Origin: Sulfurospirillum sp.
Lineage (GTDB): Bacteria; Campylobacterota; Campylobacteria; Campylobacterales; Sulfurospirillaceae
Direction: 5' to 3'
DNA: 36,607 nucleotides
NCBI GenBank assembly: GCA_016744795.1
Contig: JADGDR010000017.1
Span: 1 to 36,607, forward strand
The position numbers and the translations under genes are program-made. Shown here one piece after another: positions 15,605 to 24,509 of the stretch. The notes beneath the pieces were generated by a model, which was not told the DNA's origin, searched no databases, and worked only from the letters and a program-made list of their open reading frames with translations. Each line of letters opens with the position of its first letter. Position 1 is the first letter of the stretch.

Positions 15605-16759
15605 TTGGTAAAGAGATTTTTTCTATTCTTTTTTTTACTCACTATGTTAATAGCTATTTTTATGTCTGTTTATTTATATAAAATTGATAATAAAAACACT
15701 ATATTACTAGGAACTTCTCTTCCTCTAACAGGAATCAACAAAGAGTTAGGAAAAGAGGTTATAGAAGGAGCCAATACATACTTTAGTCATGTTAATGCAA
15801 AGGGTGGCATAAATGGTAAATATATCAACCTTATCTTTTATGATGACAAGTATGAACCACAAAACACTCTAATAAACATAAATACTCTAATAAACAAAGA
15901 CAAAGTCTTTTCTCTTTTTAGTTTTGTTGGAACTCCAACAACAAAAAAAGTACTTCCTATAATTATAGATAAAAACATACCTTTTGTAGCTGCTTACACG
16001 GGAGCATCTTTTTTAAGAGATACTAATTTTGATAATATTGTCAATTTTAGAAACTCTTATGCTCAAGAGATTGAAGGAATAATCAACTTTTTATATAAAA
16101 CAAAACAGATTACTAAATTTGCTATTTTTTATCAAAATGATGATTATGGAGAAGAAGGATACATATCAACAATAGAAGCTCTAAAAAAAAGAGATCTAAC
16201 GTTAATAAGTGAGGGGACCTATAAAAGAAATACTCTGTCCATTAGACATGCTTTACACGAAATAAAATCAACAAAACCAGAAGCTATTATAATAATTGGT
16301 GCATACAAACCAAGTGCACGATTTATCAAAAAAGCAAGAGAGTGTTGTTTTAGAGATGTTATCTTTGCACCTATCTCTTTTGTAAATGCAAATGCCTTAA
16401 TCAATGAACTAAATGGAGATGGTGAGAATATATTATTTTCTCAAACAGTACCATCATATGATGATGACTCTTTGAAAGTTGCAAAAGAGTATTTACACCT
16501 TTTAAGTTTTTACTACCCTAAGAGCAAACCAAGTTATGCTTCTTTTGAATCATTCCTTGCAGCTAAAGTGGTTGTTAATGCTCTTAAAAATATAAAAGGA
16601 CCACTAACATACAAGAGTTTTTTATCAAACCTTAAAAATATACCAGCAGATGTATTAGGAGAAATTCCAATAAAATATCAACACACACAACTACTTAATA
16701 CTACATACCTTTCTTCCTACAATAATGGTAAATTTGAGTCAATTAAAATGGTAAAGTAA
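15605..16759 (+). CDS. Periplasmic ligand-binding protein (LivK/Peripla_BP_6 type), likely sensor partner
   Basis: 384 residues. An N-terminal hydrophobic segment (residues 5-26, FFLFFFLLTMLIAIFM) acts as signal or membrane anchor. A type I periplasmic-binding-protein fold follows: LLGTSLPLTGINKELGKEVIEGANTYF, NAKGGINGKYINLIFYDDKYEP, then FAIFYQNDDYGEEGY. It starts at TTG with a well-placed AAGGAG. No ABC permease or ATPase gene is near. Instead a histidine kinase gene follows after 1 nt and a response regulator after that, so it probably hands a ligand signal to the kinase, as TorT does with TorS. The ligand is unknown; divergence from the fdh operon suggests a formate- or respiration-related cue (inference). 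Confidence 0.82.
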   Translation: MVKRFFLFFFLLTMLIAIFMSVYLYKIDNKNTILLGTSLPLTGINKELGKEVIEGANTYFSHVNAKGGINGKYINLIFYDDKYEPQNTLININTLINKDKVFSLFSFVGTPTTKKVLPIIIDKNIPFVAAYTGASFLRDTNFDNIVNFRNSYAQEIEGIINFLYKTKQITKFAIFYQNDDYGEEGYISTIEALKKRDLTLISEGTYKRNTLSIRHALHEIKSTKPEAIIIIGAYKPSARFIKKARECCFRDVIFAPISFVNANALINELNGDGENILFSQTVPSYDDDSLKVAKEYLHLLSFYYPKSKPSYASFESFLAAKVVVNALKNIKGPLTYKSFLSNLKNIPADVLGEIPIKYQHTQLLNTTYLSSYNNGKFESIKMVK

Positions 16760-16760
16760 A

Positions 16761-18368
16761 ATGGGATTTTATAATTTGATAAACAATCTTTTGGACCGTG
16801 TAAAATTTTCAAATAAAACAAAAATTCTTATAGCAATTATCTCCTTTAGCATGATGATTATTGGTTTTTTGATGATGATTTCTATCTTTGCACTAAAATT
16901 CGACTACGAAACTCTATACCAAAAAAGGACTATTCCTCAAGTGGGACTTGAAGAGATAAAAGATATCTATACGGTAAATATCTACGATACTCTATATGAT
17001 ATTAAAGAGAATAATATAGATGTTGACAACGCAGGTGAAGTGATCTCTTTAGCAAAACAGATAATCAAAGTACAGTGGCTCAACTATCAAGATTCTGTAA
17101 ACTATAAAATAGGAGGACTACCAGAATTTGCAAGCAACTGGCTCAACTTCTTTTTGTTAAGCGAAAGTCTCCAACAAAAAAACTACTATCAAGAAGGTGT
17201 TGTCTCAAAAGTTGAAGAGAAAATGAAAAGAATTGACACTCAAAGCAATAAAATCATGAAATTGTTAAAGCAAGGTAAATCTTTTAAAGCAATTACTGCT
17301 ATCAACGAAATATTTTTAGAAATAAACTCCATCAATATATACCTTTCTAGTCTAATAACTTCTCATCTAAAAAAAGCTGTTGCAGAAAAAAACAGGAATG
17401 ATAAGATGTTTAGAACAAGTATTTACATGTTGTTTTTTCTTATCGGATTAATCTTTTTTCTTAGTATTATTATCTCTTTAATCCTAATCAACAACTTTAA
17501 AGAGTTACACGATTCTCTAGAAGTCAAAATTAATGATAAAACAAAAGAGTTAAGATCTCTAAATAATTCCCTCGAACGTCGCATAAAAGCGGAAGTAGAA
17601 AACAACCGTAAAAAAGATCAAATAATGTTTGCTCAAGCAAGACTTGCAAGTCTAGGAGAAATGCTTCAAAACATTGCACATCAATGGAGACAACCTCTTG
17701 GGGCACTTGTAATGATAATCCAAAGTTTCCAATCAAAATTTTTATCTGGCAAGTTAAACGAAGAATTCATAGAATCACGAGTAGATGATGCAGGTGTATT
17801 AGCTAAAAACATGTCTGATACACTTGAAGATTTTAGAACATTTTTTGACCCAAATAAATCTCATAAAAGTTTTAGTATAAAAAAAGTTATAGATAAATCT
17901 CTTGATTTGACAAAATACCAACTAGAAAAAGATGATATTAATGTCTTTTTTACCATGAACGAAGATATAAATATATACGGTTTTGAAAACGAACTTACTC
18001 ATGTAATTTTAAACCTGCTCAATAACTCAAAAGATGCTCTAATAGAAAAAAATATCTCTCAAAAACAGATAAGAATTATTGTAAAACCAACACACAATAG
18101 TGTAGTTATCAATGTTATAGACAATGCAGGAGGCATAAAAAGTGATATAATGGGAAAAGTTTTTGACCCATATTTTACAACAAAACATAAAAGTGTGGGA
18201 ACAGGGATAGGTCTTTATATGTCTAAACAGATGGTTGAAAAACATATGAATGGAAATATAGACTATAAAAACATGAAGCATAAAATGGGCAAAAGTGAAC
18301 TATGCAACTGTGCAATGTTCACTATAGAAATACCAAAAGAGCTAAGGGCTAATGATGACAAAACGTGA
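16761..18368 (+). CDS. Membrane sensor histidine kinase of a three-component system
   Basis: 535 residues. Two membrane helices (about 22-46 and 221-244) bracket a helical periplasmic domain of about 175 residues. A coiled coil (about 247-290) follows, then the H-box ENIAHQWRQPL-like segment QNIAHQWRQP with His307, N-box LLNNSKDAL (around 419-427), G1 DNAGG (454-458) and G2 GTGIGL (480-485). All catalytic motifs are intact. The HAHQWRQPL-type H-box is common in Campylobacterota kinases. It starts 1 nt after the binding-protein gene and its end overlaps the regulator gene by 17 nt, so the three are produced together. It should phosphorylate the regulator encoded next. Confidence 0.92.
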   Translation: MGFYNLINNLLDRVKFSNKTKILIAIISFSMMIIGFLMMISIFALKFDYETLYQKRTIPQVGLEEIKDIYTVNIYDTLYDIKENNIDVDNAGEVISLAKQIIKVQWLNYQDSVNYKIGGLPEFASNWLNFFLLSESLQQKNYYQEGVVSKVEEKMKRIDTQSNKIMKLLKQGKSFKAITAINEIFLEINSINIYLSSLITSHLKKAVAEKNRNDKMFRTSIYMLFFLIGLIFFLSIIISLILINNFKELHDSLEVKINDKTKELRSLNNSLERRIKAEVENNRKKDQIMFAQARLASLGEMLQNIAHQWRQPLGALVMIIQSFQSKFLSGKLNEEFIESRVDDAGVLAKNMSDTLEDFRTFFDPNKSHKSFSIKKVIDKSLDLTKYQLEKDDINVFFTMNEDINIYGFENELTHVILNLLNNSKDALIEKNISQKQIRIIVKPTHNSVVINVIDNAGGIKSDIMGKVFDPYFTTKHKSVGTGIGLYMSKQMVEKHMNGNIDYKNMKHKMGKSELCNCAMFTIEIPKELRANDDKT

Positions 18369-19023
18369 TTTTGATTTATTGAACGGATTTAATATCCTCT
18401 ACCTAGAAGATGAAGCTGATTTGTTAAAACACACAACAACTGTTTTAGAGGATTTTGCAAAAAATATATTTGCAGTACAAAGCTGTGGTGAAGCCTTAAA
18501 AATTCTAGAGAATAACCATGTAGACGTTATTATCTCAGATATACTTCTAAAAAATGAAAATGGCATAGAATTTTTGAGACACTTAAAAGATGAACTGGAT
18601 ATCAACATACCTGCTATCTTGACAACCGCACATACAGATACGGGACACCTTTTGGATGCCATCAAACTAAAAGTGGAAAACTACATTGTAAAACCAATCA
18701 ATATAAAAGAGCTTCTAAATGCTCTTCACGATGTACTCATGCCAAAAATACAACAAAGAGAGATAGCAAGATCATACAATATCATCAAAACTATCTCCGC
18801 AGTAACCGATGGAAAGCAGGTTGATTTAATTCGTTTTATAATAAAAAATTTAGATGATGAAAATACCTTAAACTACTCCTATACTGATATTATGGAAAAA
18901 GTAGAGGTAAGCAAACCTACAGTTATAAAACTTTTCAAATCACTAAGCGACCAAGGAATACTAACAAAAATACAAAATGGTAAATATCATTTTGATGAAA
19001 CTAAATTACCTATACCGGAGTAA
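18352..19023 (+). CDS. Response regulator with receiver and C-terminal helix-turn-helix domain
   Basis: 223 residues. Receiver domain 13-125: acidic pair ED (19-20), phospho-acceptor Asp63 in VIISDILLKNENG, Thr in LTTAHT, Lys in VKPI. The output region (about 140-215; YTDIMEKVEVSKPTVIKLFKSLSDQGIL) is a winged helix of the Crp/MarR-like kind, not OmpR or NarL. Two ATGs lie at 18352 and 18355. It overlaps the kinase gene and is followed after 3 nt by selA. Its targets may be the divergent fdh operon and its own operon; no binding site can be assigned with confidence. Confidence 0.9.
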   Translation: MMTKRDFDLLNGFNILYLEDEADLLKHTTTVLEDFAKNIFAVQSCGEALKILENNHVDVIISDILLKNENGIEFLRHLKDELDINIPAILTTAHTDTGHLLDAIKLKVENYIVKPINIKELLNALHDVLMPKIQQREIARSYNIIKTISAVTDGKQVDLIRFIIKNLDDENTLNYSYTDIMEKVEVSKPTVIKLFKSLSDQGILTKIQNGKYHFDETKLPIPE

Positions 19024-19026
19024 ATT

Positions 19027-20361
19027 TTGAACCTTCTAAGAAAACTACCAAAAATTGATAAAATTGTAATAAATCCACTTTTCAAAGGATTAAACCCATC
19101 TCGTTTAGCCCAAATTGCTAGAGAAAAGATAGATAAGCTAAGAGCAAATATACTTGCTAAAAATATAGAAAACTTTGATAATGAAGATTTACTAAAAGAT
19201 ATAAAATATAGCTACGATAAACTTTTTGAGCCATCTTTAAAACCTCTCATAAATGCAACAGGTGTAATCTTACACACAAATATGGGAAGAAGTTTGATAA
19301 GCGAACACATACTAGGTGAATCTTCAAAAATCATCACAAACTACTCAAACTTAGAATATAATCAAGAAAAAGGGTGTCGTGGTGAGAGATATGAACACGT
19401 TAGCAAACACCTCAAAAACCTTTTACATGTAGAAGATGTTTTAGTAGTGAATAACAATGCAAGTGCAGTTTTTTTAATACTAAATACCTTTGCTAAAAAC
19501 AAAGAAGTCATTGTATCTCGTGGAGAATTGGTTGAAATTGGTGGTAGTTTTCGTATACCTGAAGTAATGAGCCAAAGTGGAGCTTTACTTCATGAGGTAG
19601 GAGCAACAAACAAAACAAACAAAAATGACTATAAAAATGCCATTAATGAAAACTCAGCAATGCTAATGAAAGTACATCAATCTAATTTTAGTATTGAAGG
19701 TTTTAGTGACGATACAAACTATGCAGATATAAAAACCCTTTGTGTAGATAACAATTTAATTGATTATTATGACTTAGGAAGTGGCTACATACCAGAGCTC
19801 CCTTATAACCTAGGAAAAAATGAACCCTCTTTACAAACGATTTTAAAAGACGATCCATCACTAATAAGCTTTAGTGGAGATAAGCTTTTTGGAAGTGTTC
19901 AAGCTGGAATAATTGCTGGTAAAAAAGAGCTAATAGACAAACTCAAAAAAAATCAACTACTTCGCATGTTAAGAGTAGATAAAATCACACTTAGCATACT
20001 AGAAGAAACCATCAAAGCTTACCTAAAAGAGGACTACAAATCTATCCCAACCTTATGGATGCTTTTTCAAAGTGAAGAGTCTTTACATATAAGGGTAAGT
20101 AACATACAAAAAGAAGTTGGTGAGTCTACATGTAACGTTATAAAAAGTAAAACTGTTATGGGTGGAGGCACTCTACCAAACAGAGAATTCCCAACAGTAG
20201 CTCTACATGTAAAGGGAAAAGCAACCACATTAGAAAGAAGTTTTAGAAAAAACAATATCATAGGACGCATAGAAAATGATATGTTTTTAATAGACTTTAG
20301 AAGTATACTGCCAGAGTTTGAAAAACAAATAATAAATACAATAAAAGAGATAATTAAATGA
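19027..20361 (+). CDS. selA: L-seryl-tRNA(Sec) selenium transferase SelA
   Basis: A 444-residue PLP enzyme that converts Ser-tRNA(Sec) to Sec-tRNA(Sec) with selenophosphate from SelD. Family segments: INATGVILHTNMGRSLIS (76-92), YSNLEYNQEKGCRGERYEH, VNNNASAVFL, and SFSGDKLFGSVQAGII with the PLP lysine K286. Length is normal for SelA. The start is TTG at 19027, only 3 nt after the regulator stop; no ATG is available nearby and the N-terminus (LLRKLPKIDKIV) matches the family. The transcript is shared with the sensor genes upstream and with selB, which overlaps by ATGA. Confidence 0.96.
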   Translation: MNLLRKLPKIDKIVINPLFKGLNPSRLAQIAREKIDKLRANILAKNIENFDNEDLLKDIKYSYDKLFEPSLKPLINATGVILHTNMGRSLISEHILGESSKIITNYSNLEYNQEKGCRGERYEHVSKHLKNLLHVEDVLVVNNNASAVFLILNTFAKNKEVIVSRGELVEIGGSFRIPEVMSQSGALLHEVGATNKTNKNDYKNAINENSAMLMKVHQSNFSIEGFSDDTNYADIKTLCVDNNLIDYYDLGSGYIPELPYNLGKNEPSLQTILKDDPSLISFSGDKLFGSVQAGIIAGKKELIDKLKKNQLLRMLRVDKITLSILEETIKAYLKEDYKSIPTLWMLFQSEESLHIRVSNIQKEVGESTCNVIKSKTVMGGGTLPNREFPTVALHVKGKATTLERSFRKNNIIGRIENDMFLIDFRSILPEFEKQIINTIKEIIK

Positions 20362-22190
20362 AACACATAATAATAGGAACTGCAGGTCATGTTGACCATG
20401 GAAAAACGGCTTTAATAGAAGCTTTAACAGGTTTTGCAGGAGATACACTAGAAGAAGAGAAAAAAAGAGGAATTACAATTAACCTAAGTTTTTCTAACTT
20501 ACAAAATGAAAATACAAATGTAGCTTTTATTGATGTTCCTGGACATGAAAAGCTTTTAAAAAATATGATTGCAGGTGCTTTTGGATTTGATGCTTGTATG
20601 GTTGTGATTGATGCAAATGAAGGAGTTATGCCCCAAACTAACGAGCATTTGGAGATTTTAAATCTTTTACATGTAAAGAGTATAATCATTGCTTTAACTA
20701 AGAGTGACTTAGTAAGCAAAGATAAGATAACACAAAGAGAACAAGAGATAAAAGAGTACTTTAATACATTTTCTCATCTTGAACTAAAATCAATTATTCC
20801 TGTTAGTATATATGAGCCAGATTCAATCCAAAACTTAAGAGAGGAACTTTTTTCTATACCTATCATAGAAAAACCAAGCAATGGACTTTTTAGATACTAC
20901 ATTGACCGCTCTTTTTCACTCGCTGGGGTTGGAACTGTTGTAACTGGAACAGTTCTTGATGGAGCTATTAAAGTAGGTGAAAAAGTTTTTGCACCAGAAC
21001 TAGGAAAAGAAATTGTAGTAAAAAACTTACAAGTTCATGAAAAAGATGAAGAAGTAGCACTAAGTTCCCAAAGAACAGCGATAAACCTACAAAATGCAAA
21101 AGTAGCTTTAAAAAAAGGAACTTTACTTTGTAAAAAAGGCTTTATTCGTGGTTTTGAAAGTGTTGATGTTTGGGTTGAGGGAATCTCTAATCAAAAAGTA
21201 AAACATAACTCACAAGTAATTCTATTTATAGGAACTAAACAAATAGAAACAAAAGTCCTTTTATATGGAAATGATACTGAAACATCAAGTGGTTTTGCAA
21301 AACTACAATTTGATAAAAAAATCTTTTTAGTTCATAATGAACCATTTATCATTTGTTCTAGTGGTAGAACTATTGGTGGAGGGCGAATACTTAACCCAAT
21401 TAATGACCCAATAAAGAAAAAAATAAAAATGACACTCTTAGAAGCTTTAAAAAATGATGATTTTAAAGCTGCATTTGAAATACTTGTTAATGCACATAAA
21501 AGAGGTTTTGGTATCATCTCATCAAATCAAAGATTTGGATTAAATCACAATGAAGCTCTCAAAATTGCTCATGAAATACAAAATATTTTTGTAGATGTAA
21601 AAGGTTTAGTTCTTTACCCAATAGATATCAAAAATGAATTAAAAGATAAAATAAATGCTATCTATAAAAAGAATGAATATGCCCTACTCTCTGCAAACTC
21701 TCTTGCACTTAAAATCAAATGGGCAAGCGAAACTCTTTTAAATGATGTTTTAAAAGATATTGTAAAAAGTGGAAATCTTGAATTTAAAGATGGAATCTAT
21801 AAAAATCCAAATATAGATGTAAATAATATAGATAAGGTAATAGAAGAAAAAATGCACTCTATACTTCAAGATGAAGGGTTTATGCCAACAGCACCATATA
21901 ACATCTATGATGAACTAGACATCGATAGAAAGATGGGAGATGATGCCCTTAAACGTCTTACAAGAGCTAAAAAAGTAGTTCGTTTAGCACACAATCTTTT
22001 TGTTACAAGTGAAAATCTAAGTACTATAATTACACGTCTTCGTGAGATTATGAAAACAAATGGTTTTGTAGATATAGCCTCTTTTCGAGAACACTACGAC
22101 ATGAGTAGAAAATATCTAGTGGCTTATCTTGATCATTTAGATATGTATGATGATGTTAAAAAAGATGGTATGAAAAGGGTTATGCTTTAG
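20358..22190 (+). CDS. selB: Selenocysteine-specific elongation factor SelB
   Basis: 610 residues. SelB brings Sec-tRNA to ribosomes at UGA codons by binding the SECIS hairpin. The N-terminal GTPase has G1 GHVDHGKT (10-17), the G2 region RGITINLSF, G3 DVPGH (59-63) and G4 TKSD (114-117). EF-Tu-like beta domains follow to about 340, then winged-helix domains to the end (about 370-610) that bind the SECIS RNA. It overlaps selA by 4 nt. It ends convergently with the EAL-HDOD gene, the two coding ends overlapping by 11 nt inside a hairpin. Targets in this window are fdhA and selD. Confidence 0.96.
   Translation: MKHIIIGTAGHVDHGKTALIEALTGFAGDTLEEEKKRGITINLSFSNLQNENTNVAFIDVPGHEKLLKNMIAGAFGFDACMVVIDANEGVMPQTNEHLEILNLLHVKSIIIALTKSDLVSKDKITQREQEIKEYFNTFSHLELKSIIPVSIYEPDSIQNLREELFSIPIIEKPSNGLFRYYIDRSFSLAGVGTVVTGTVLDGAIKVGEKVFAPELGKEIVVKNLQVHEKDEEVALSSQRTAINLQNAKVALKKGTLLCKKGFIRGFESVDVWVEGISNQKVKHNSQVILFIGTKQIETKVLLYGNDTETSSGFAKLQFDKKIFLVHNEPFIICSSGRTIGGGRILNPINDPIKKKIKMTLLEALKNDDFKAAFEILVNAHKRGFGIISSNQRFGLNHNEALKIAHEIQNIFVDVKGLVLYPIDIKNELKDKINAIYKKNEYALLSANSLALKIKWASETLLNDVLKDIVKSGNLEFKDGIYKNPNIDVNNIDKVIEEKMHSILQDEGFMPTAPYNIYDELDIDRKMGDDALKRLTRAKKVVRLAHNLFVTSENLSTIITRLREIMKTNGFVDIASFREHYDMSRKYLVAYLDHLDMYDDVKKDGMKRVML
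20666..20677. repeat. TTTACATGTAAA palindrome
   Basis: Exact copy inside selB, where it encodes part of LLHVKS. Confidence 0.85.
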
Positions 22191-22196
22191 CATAAC
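22179..22196. terminator. Hairpin at the overlapping ends of selB and the EAL-HDOD gene
   Basis: GTTATGC-TTTA-GCATAAC, a perfect 7-bp stem with a tetraloop that contains both stop codons. On the plus strand TCTTTTGT follows; on the minus strand CCCTTTTC follows. Likely a bidirectional terminator. Confidence 0.6.
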
Positions 22197-23412
22197 TCTT
22201 TTGTAAAATTTCACTAAGTTCAACATTACTTAGGTTAAATTCATCCAATATAGTATCTACCTTAACCATATCAAATTTTTCAATTGCAATAACCAAGTCT
22301 AAAAGTTTTCCTAACTCTCCATTTCTATTAAGTAATGCTTTTTTGACATTAATATCTACATTTATTTCATCTAAAATTATATTGATAGGGACACTCAAAA
22401 GAGCATCTACTAAAGATAAAATTCCAACAAAAGAGGCTTCATGACTATCATATTCTCTACTTTGTATCTTTTTAGCAAGTTCTGCCATAATTTTAGAGCG
22501 ATTCTGAGCAAGTTCTAGCATAGGATTTTTTGTCATCTTAACTTCTCCATCCATGGACTTAGAAAAGGCTATCAAAAGTAACCACTGTTTGAGTGGTTTT
22601 TTACCAAGCATCATGACAACTTGTAGTACCGATTTTACATCTTGCTGAAGTCCCATATAACTAGAATTTATAAATCTCAAAAGTTGTATAGTTAATTCTA
22701 CTTCCATCTCTAATTCAGTTACTACTTGATTCATATCCACAGTATCGTTATCTAAAAGATTAATCAACTGAAATATCTTTTTATATGCTGGGTCAATCGA
22801 CTTTTTTTGTACAATGCTAGGTTTTGCAAAAAAATAACCTTGAAAAAGTTCACATCCATAGGCTTTATATTTTTCAAAATCTTCTTTTGTTTCCACTTTT
22901 TTTGCTAACATTTTAAAATTATATTTTTTAAAATTTTCTAGATGTTTTTCTAAAGTATTCTCTTTTATTAAAGATAGATCAAGTTTCAATATATCAATAT
23001 ATGCAAATATAGGAGTAAATCTTTCCATAAAAGAATCACTACAGTGAGCATTGTCAAGTGCCAAACTGTAACCCATATCTTTTAGTTCTTTTATACGCTT
23101 TATCATTTTTTAGCATATGATAGTATTTTCTAGTATTTCCAAAACAAAACGCTCTTTAGGAATACTAAATACAATAGGGTCTAAAAGGAATTCTTGGTCA
23201 ATATTTATAAAGGCTAAATTATCATCAACTAAAGTGTGTATACCAAAATGATTTAATGCATTTACTAAAACTTTTGCTGTTGCTAAAAGCTCATCTTCAA
23301 AAACGGTCTTAAGTGTACCACAATCTAATGCCCTAAAAAGTAATTCATATCCATGAATTTCATTGTTTAAATCAACAATAGTTTGTTTTGCTATATAATA
23401 ATCTTGTCCCAT
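22180..23412 (-). pseudogene. EAL-HDOD signalling protein interrupted by an in-frame TAA
   Basis: Two same-frame open segments, 23412-23110 (100 residues) and 23106-22180 (308 residues), are separated only by TAA AAA. Joined they give the usual roughly 410-residue EAL-HDOD protein. The EAL part starts IAKQTIVDLNNEIHGYELLFRA and continues FVLEILENTIIC-stop-KMIKRIKELKDMGYSLALDN, the stop falling inside a conserved helix. The EAL motif is degenerate (ELL), so c-di-GMP hydrolysis is unlikely even in an intact form. The HDOD part (about 200-400) has the family pattern (FINSSYMG, VVMMLGKKPLKQWLLLIAFS). Either a recent nonsense mutation, a base error, or two separately translated pieces; the second has an ATG but no strong ribosome binding site. 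Codon use shows no decay, so any break is recent. Confidence 0.75.
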
Positions 23413-23476
23413 ATCATTCCTAATTAATTATCCTTACATTATCTCATAAATAATCTAAAAGTATAATCATTTTTTA

Positions 23477-23671
23477 TTATTTACATAACTCTTGAAACCA
23501 CTCTTCATTTTGTTCACTTCTTGTCTCTTTTGATTTATAAAGGTTTTTCAAAACAGATATTAAATCTTCTTCACTTAGAAACTCTAATACAGTAGGCTCC
23601 ATTGGTGTTGCACTAGGATCAGATTCCATCAGTTTTGCTATCTCTGTTATAAGCTCATTTTTATCTACCAT
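23477..23671 (-). CDS. Small acidic hypothetical protein
   Basis: A 64-residue, helix-rich, acidic cytoplasmic protein (ELITEIAKLMESDPSATPMEP, FLSEEDLISVLKNLYKSKE, NEEWFQELCK). I do not recognise the family. A possible -10 TACAAT (minus, 23712-23707) overlaps the TATAAT of the divergent DsbC-like gene. It stands between that gene and the EAL-HDOD gene, 64 nt from the latter, and may share its transcript. Confidence 0.6.
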   Translation of the reverse strand: MVDKNELITEIAKLMESDPSATPMEPTVLEFLSEEDLISVLKNLYKSKETRSEQNEEWFQELCK

Positions 23672-23710
23672 TTGACTCTTTCGTTTAAAAAATATTTGGA
23701 AAATGTATTG

Positions 23711-23716
23711 TATAAT
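23711..23716 (+). promoter_or_regulatory. Predicted -10 box of the DsbC-like gene
   Basis: TATAAT 37 nt before the ATG at 23753. An ATTACATGTAAA palindrome variant (23733-23744) lies between them and its last bases form the ribosome binding site (AAAGG). Confidence 0.5.
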
Positions 23717-23752
23717 ATTTTTATTAAATTTAATTACATGTAAAGGCCCATT

Positions 23753-24463
23753 ATGACAAAGAGACTTATTTTAGCGACTATTATTCTTAGTACATCAATG
23801 TTTGCAGCAACCAATGCTCAAATAATAAAGTACTTCAAATCACAAATCCCAGCTCCCACTGTACAAGTAGAGGTAACTTCAAGAGTGTCAATAGACAATT
23901 TAAAAGGTATGGATTATGTCTCACTAAGTGTTAGTAATGGAACTCGTGTTCAAAAAATATCAGTTTTTACACAAGGTGATCTCATTTTTCCAGATGTTAT
24001 TAACGTCAATAGTGGTAGCATAAAAGACAAATTAGACAAACAAAAACTAATTAAAGAGCTTTCAAGCCTTTATAAAAATGAGGACAAGCAAAATATTTTA
24101 GTATTAGGAAATGACTCTAAAAAAGAAACTTTAATCAAATTCACCGACCCAGAATGTCCATTTTGTCGTAGAGAAGTAGCACAAATAGAAGAGAAACTAA
24201 AAACATATAATCTAAAATATATTTTTACTCCAGTTCACGGTAAAACTTCACTAGAAAAATCAATCCTTATCTATAAACAAGCAAAAAAAGCAAAAACACT
24301 TGATGAAAAAATTAAAATTGTTAAAAAATATTTTACTGGTAACGTAGATGCAAATGTGACCGATAAAGAAGTAGCAAGAGTAGAAGCAACAAGAAAAAAA
24401 TACTTTGCTGCAGGTCTTAAAGGTGTACCATTTTATATAAATGAAAAAGAGTTATTAAACTAA
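23753..24463 (+). CDS. Periplasmic thioredoxin-fold disulfide protein (DsbC/DsbG-like)
   Basis: 236 residues with a signal peptide (MTKRLILATIILSTSMFAAT). After an N-terminal beta domain (about 25-110) comes a thioredoxin fold with active site CPFC (C135/C138) in LIKFTDPECPFCRREV and a cis-Pro loop KGVPFYI (P226). This matches the thiol:disulfide isomerase or interchange proteins of the DsbC/DsbG kind, which repair wrong disulfides in the periplasm. Monocistronic, divergent from the small acidic protein gene. Whether it acts as an oxidant or an isomerase cannot be seen. Confidence 0.85.
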   Translation: MTKRLILATIILSTSMFAATNAQIIKYFKSQIPAPTVQVEVTSRVSIDNLKGMDYVSLSVSNGTRVQKISVFTQGDLIFPDVINVNSGSIKDKLDKQKLIKELSSLYKNEDKQNILVLGNDSKKETLIKFTDPECPFCRREVAQIEEKLKTYNLKYIFTPVHGKTSLEKSILIYKQAKKAKTLDEKIKIVKKYFTGNVDANVTDKEVARVEATRKKYFAAGLKGVPFYINEKELLN

Positions 24464-24476
24464 ACTCTAAAAATGA

Positions 24477-24482
24477 TATAAT
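24477..24482 (+). promoter_or_regulatory. Predicted -10 box of the diguanylate cyclase gene
   Basis: TATAAT 27 nt before the ATG at 24510, with AAGGAG at 24499-24504. Confidence 0.45.
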
Positions 24483-24509
24483 AAGCATTATATTTTTCAA
24501 GGAGTATCA

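Noticed and set aside
23107-23112. Recoding of the EAL-HDOD stop as Sec or pyrrolysine
   Set aside because: The stop is TAA; Sec uses TGA and pyrrolysine uses TAG.
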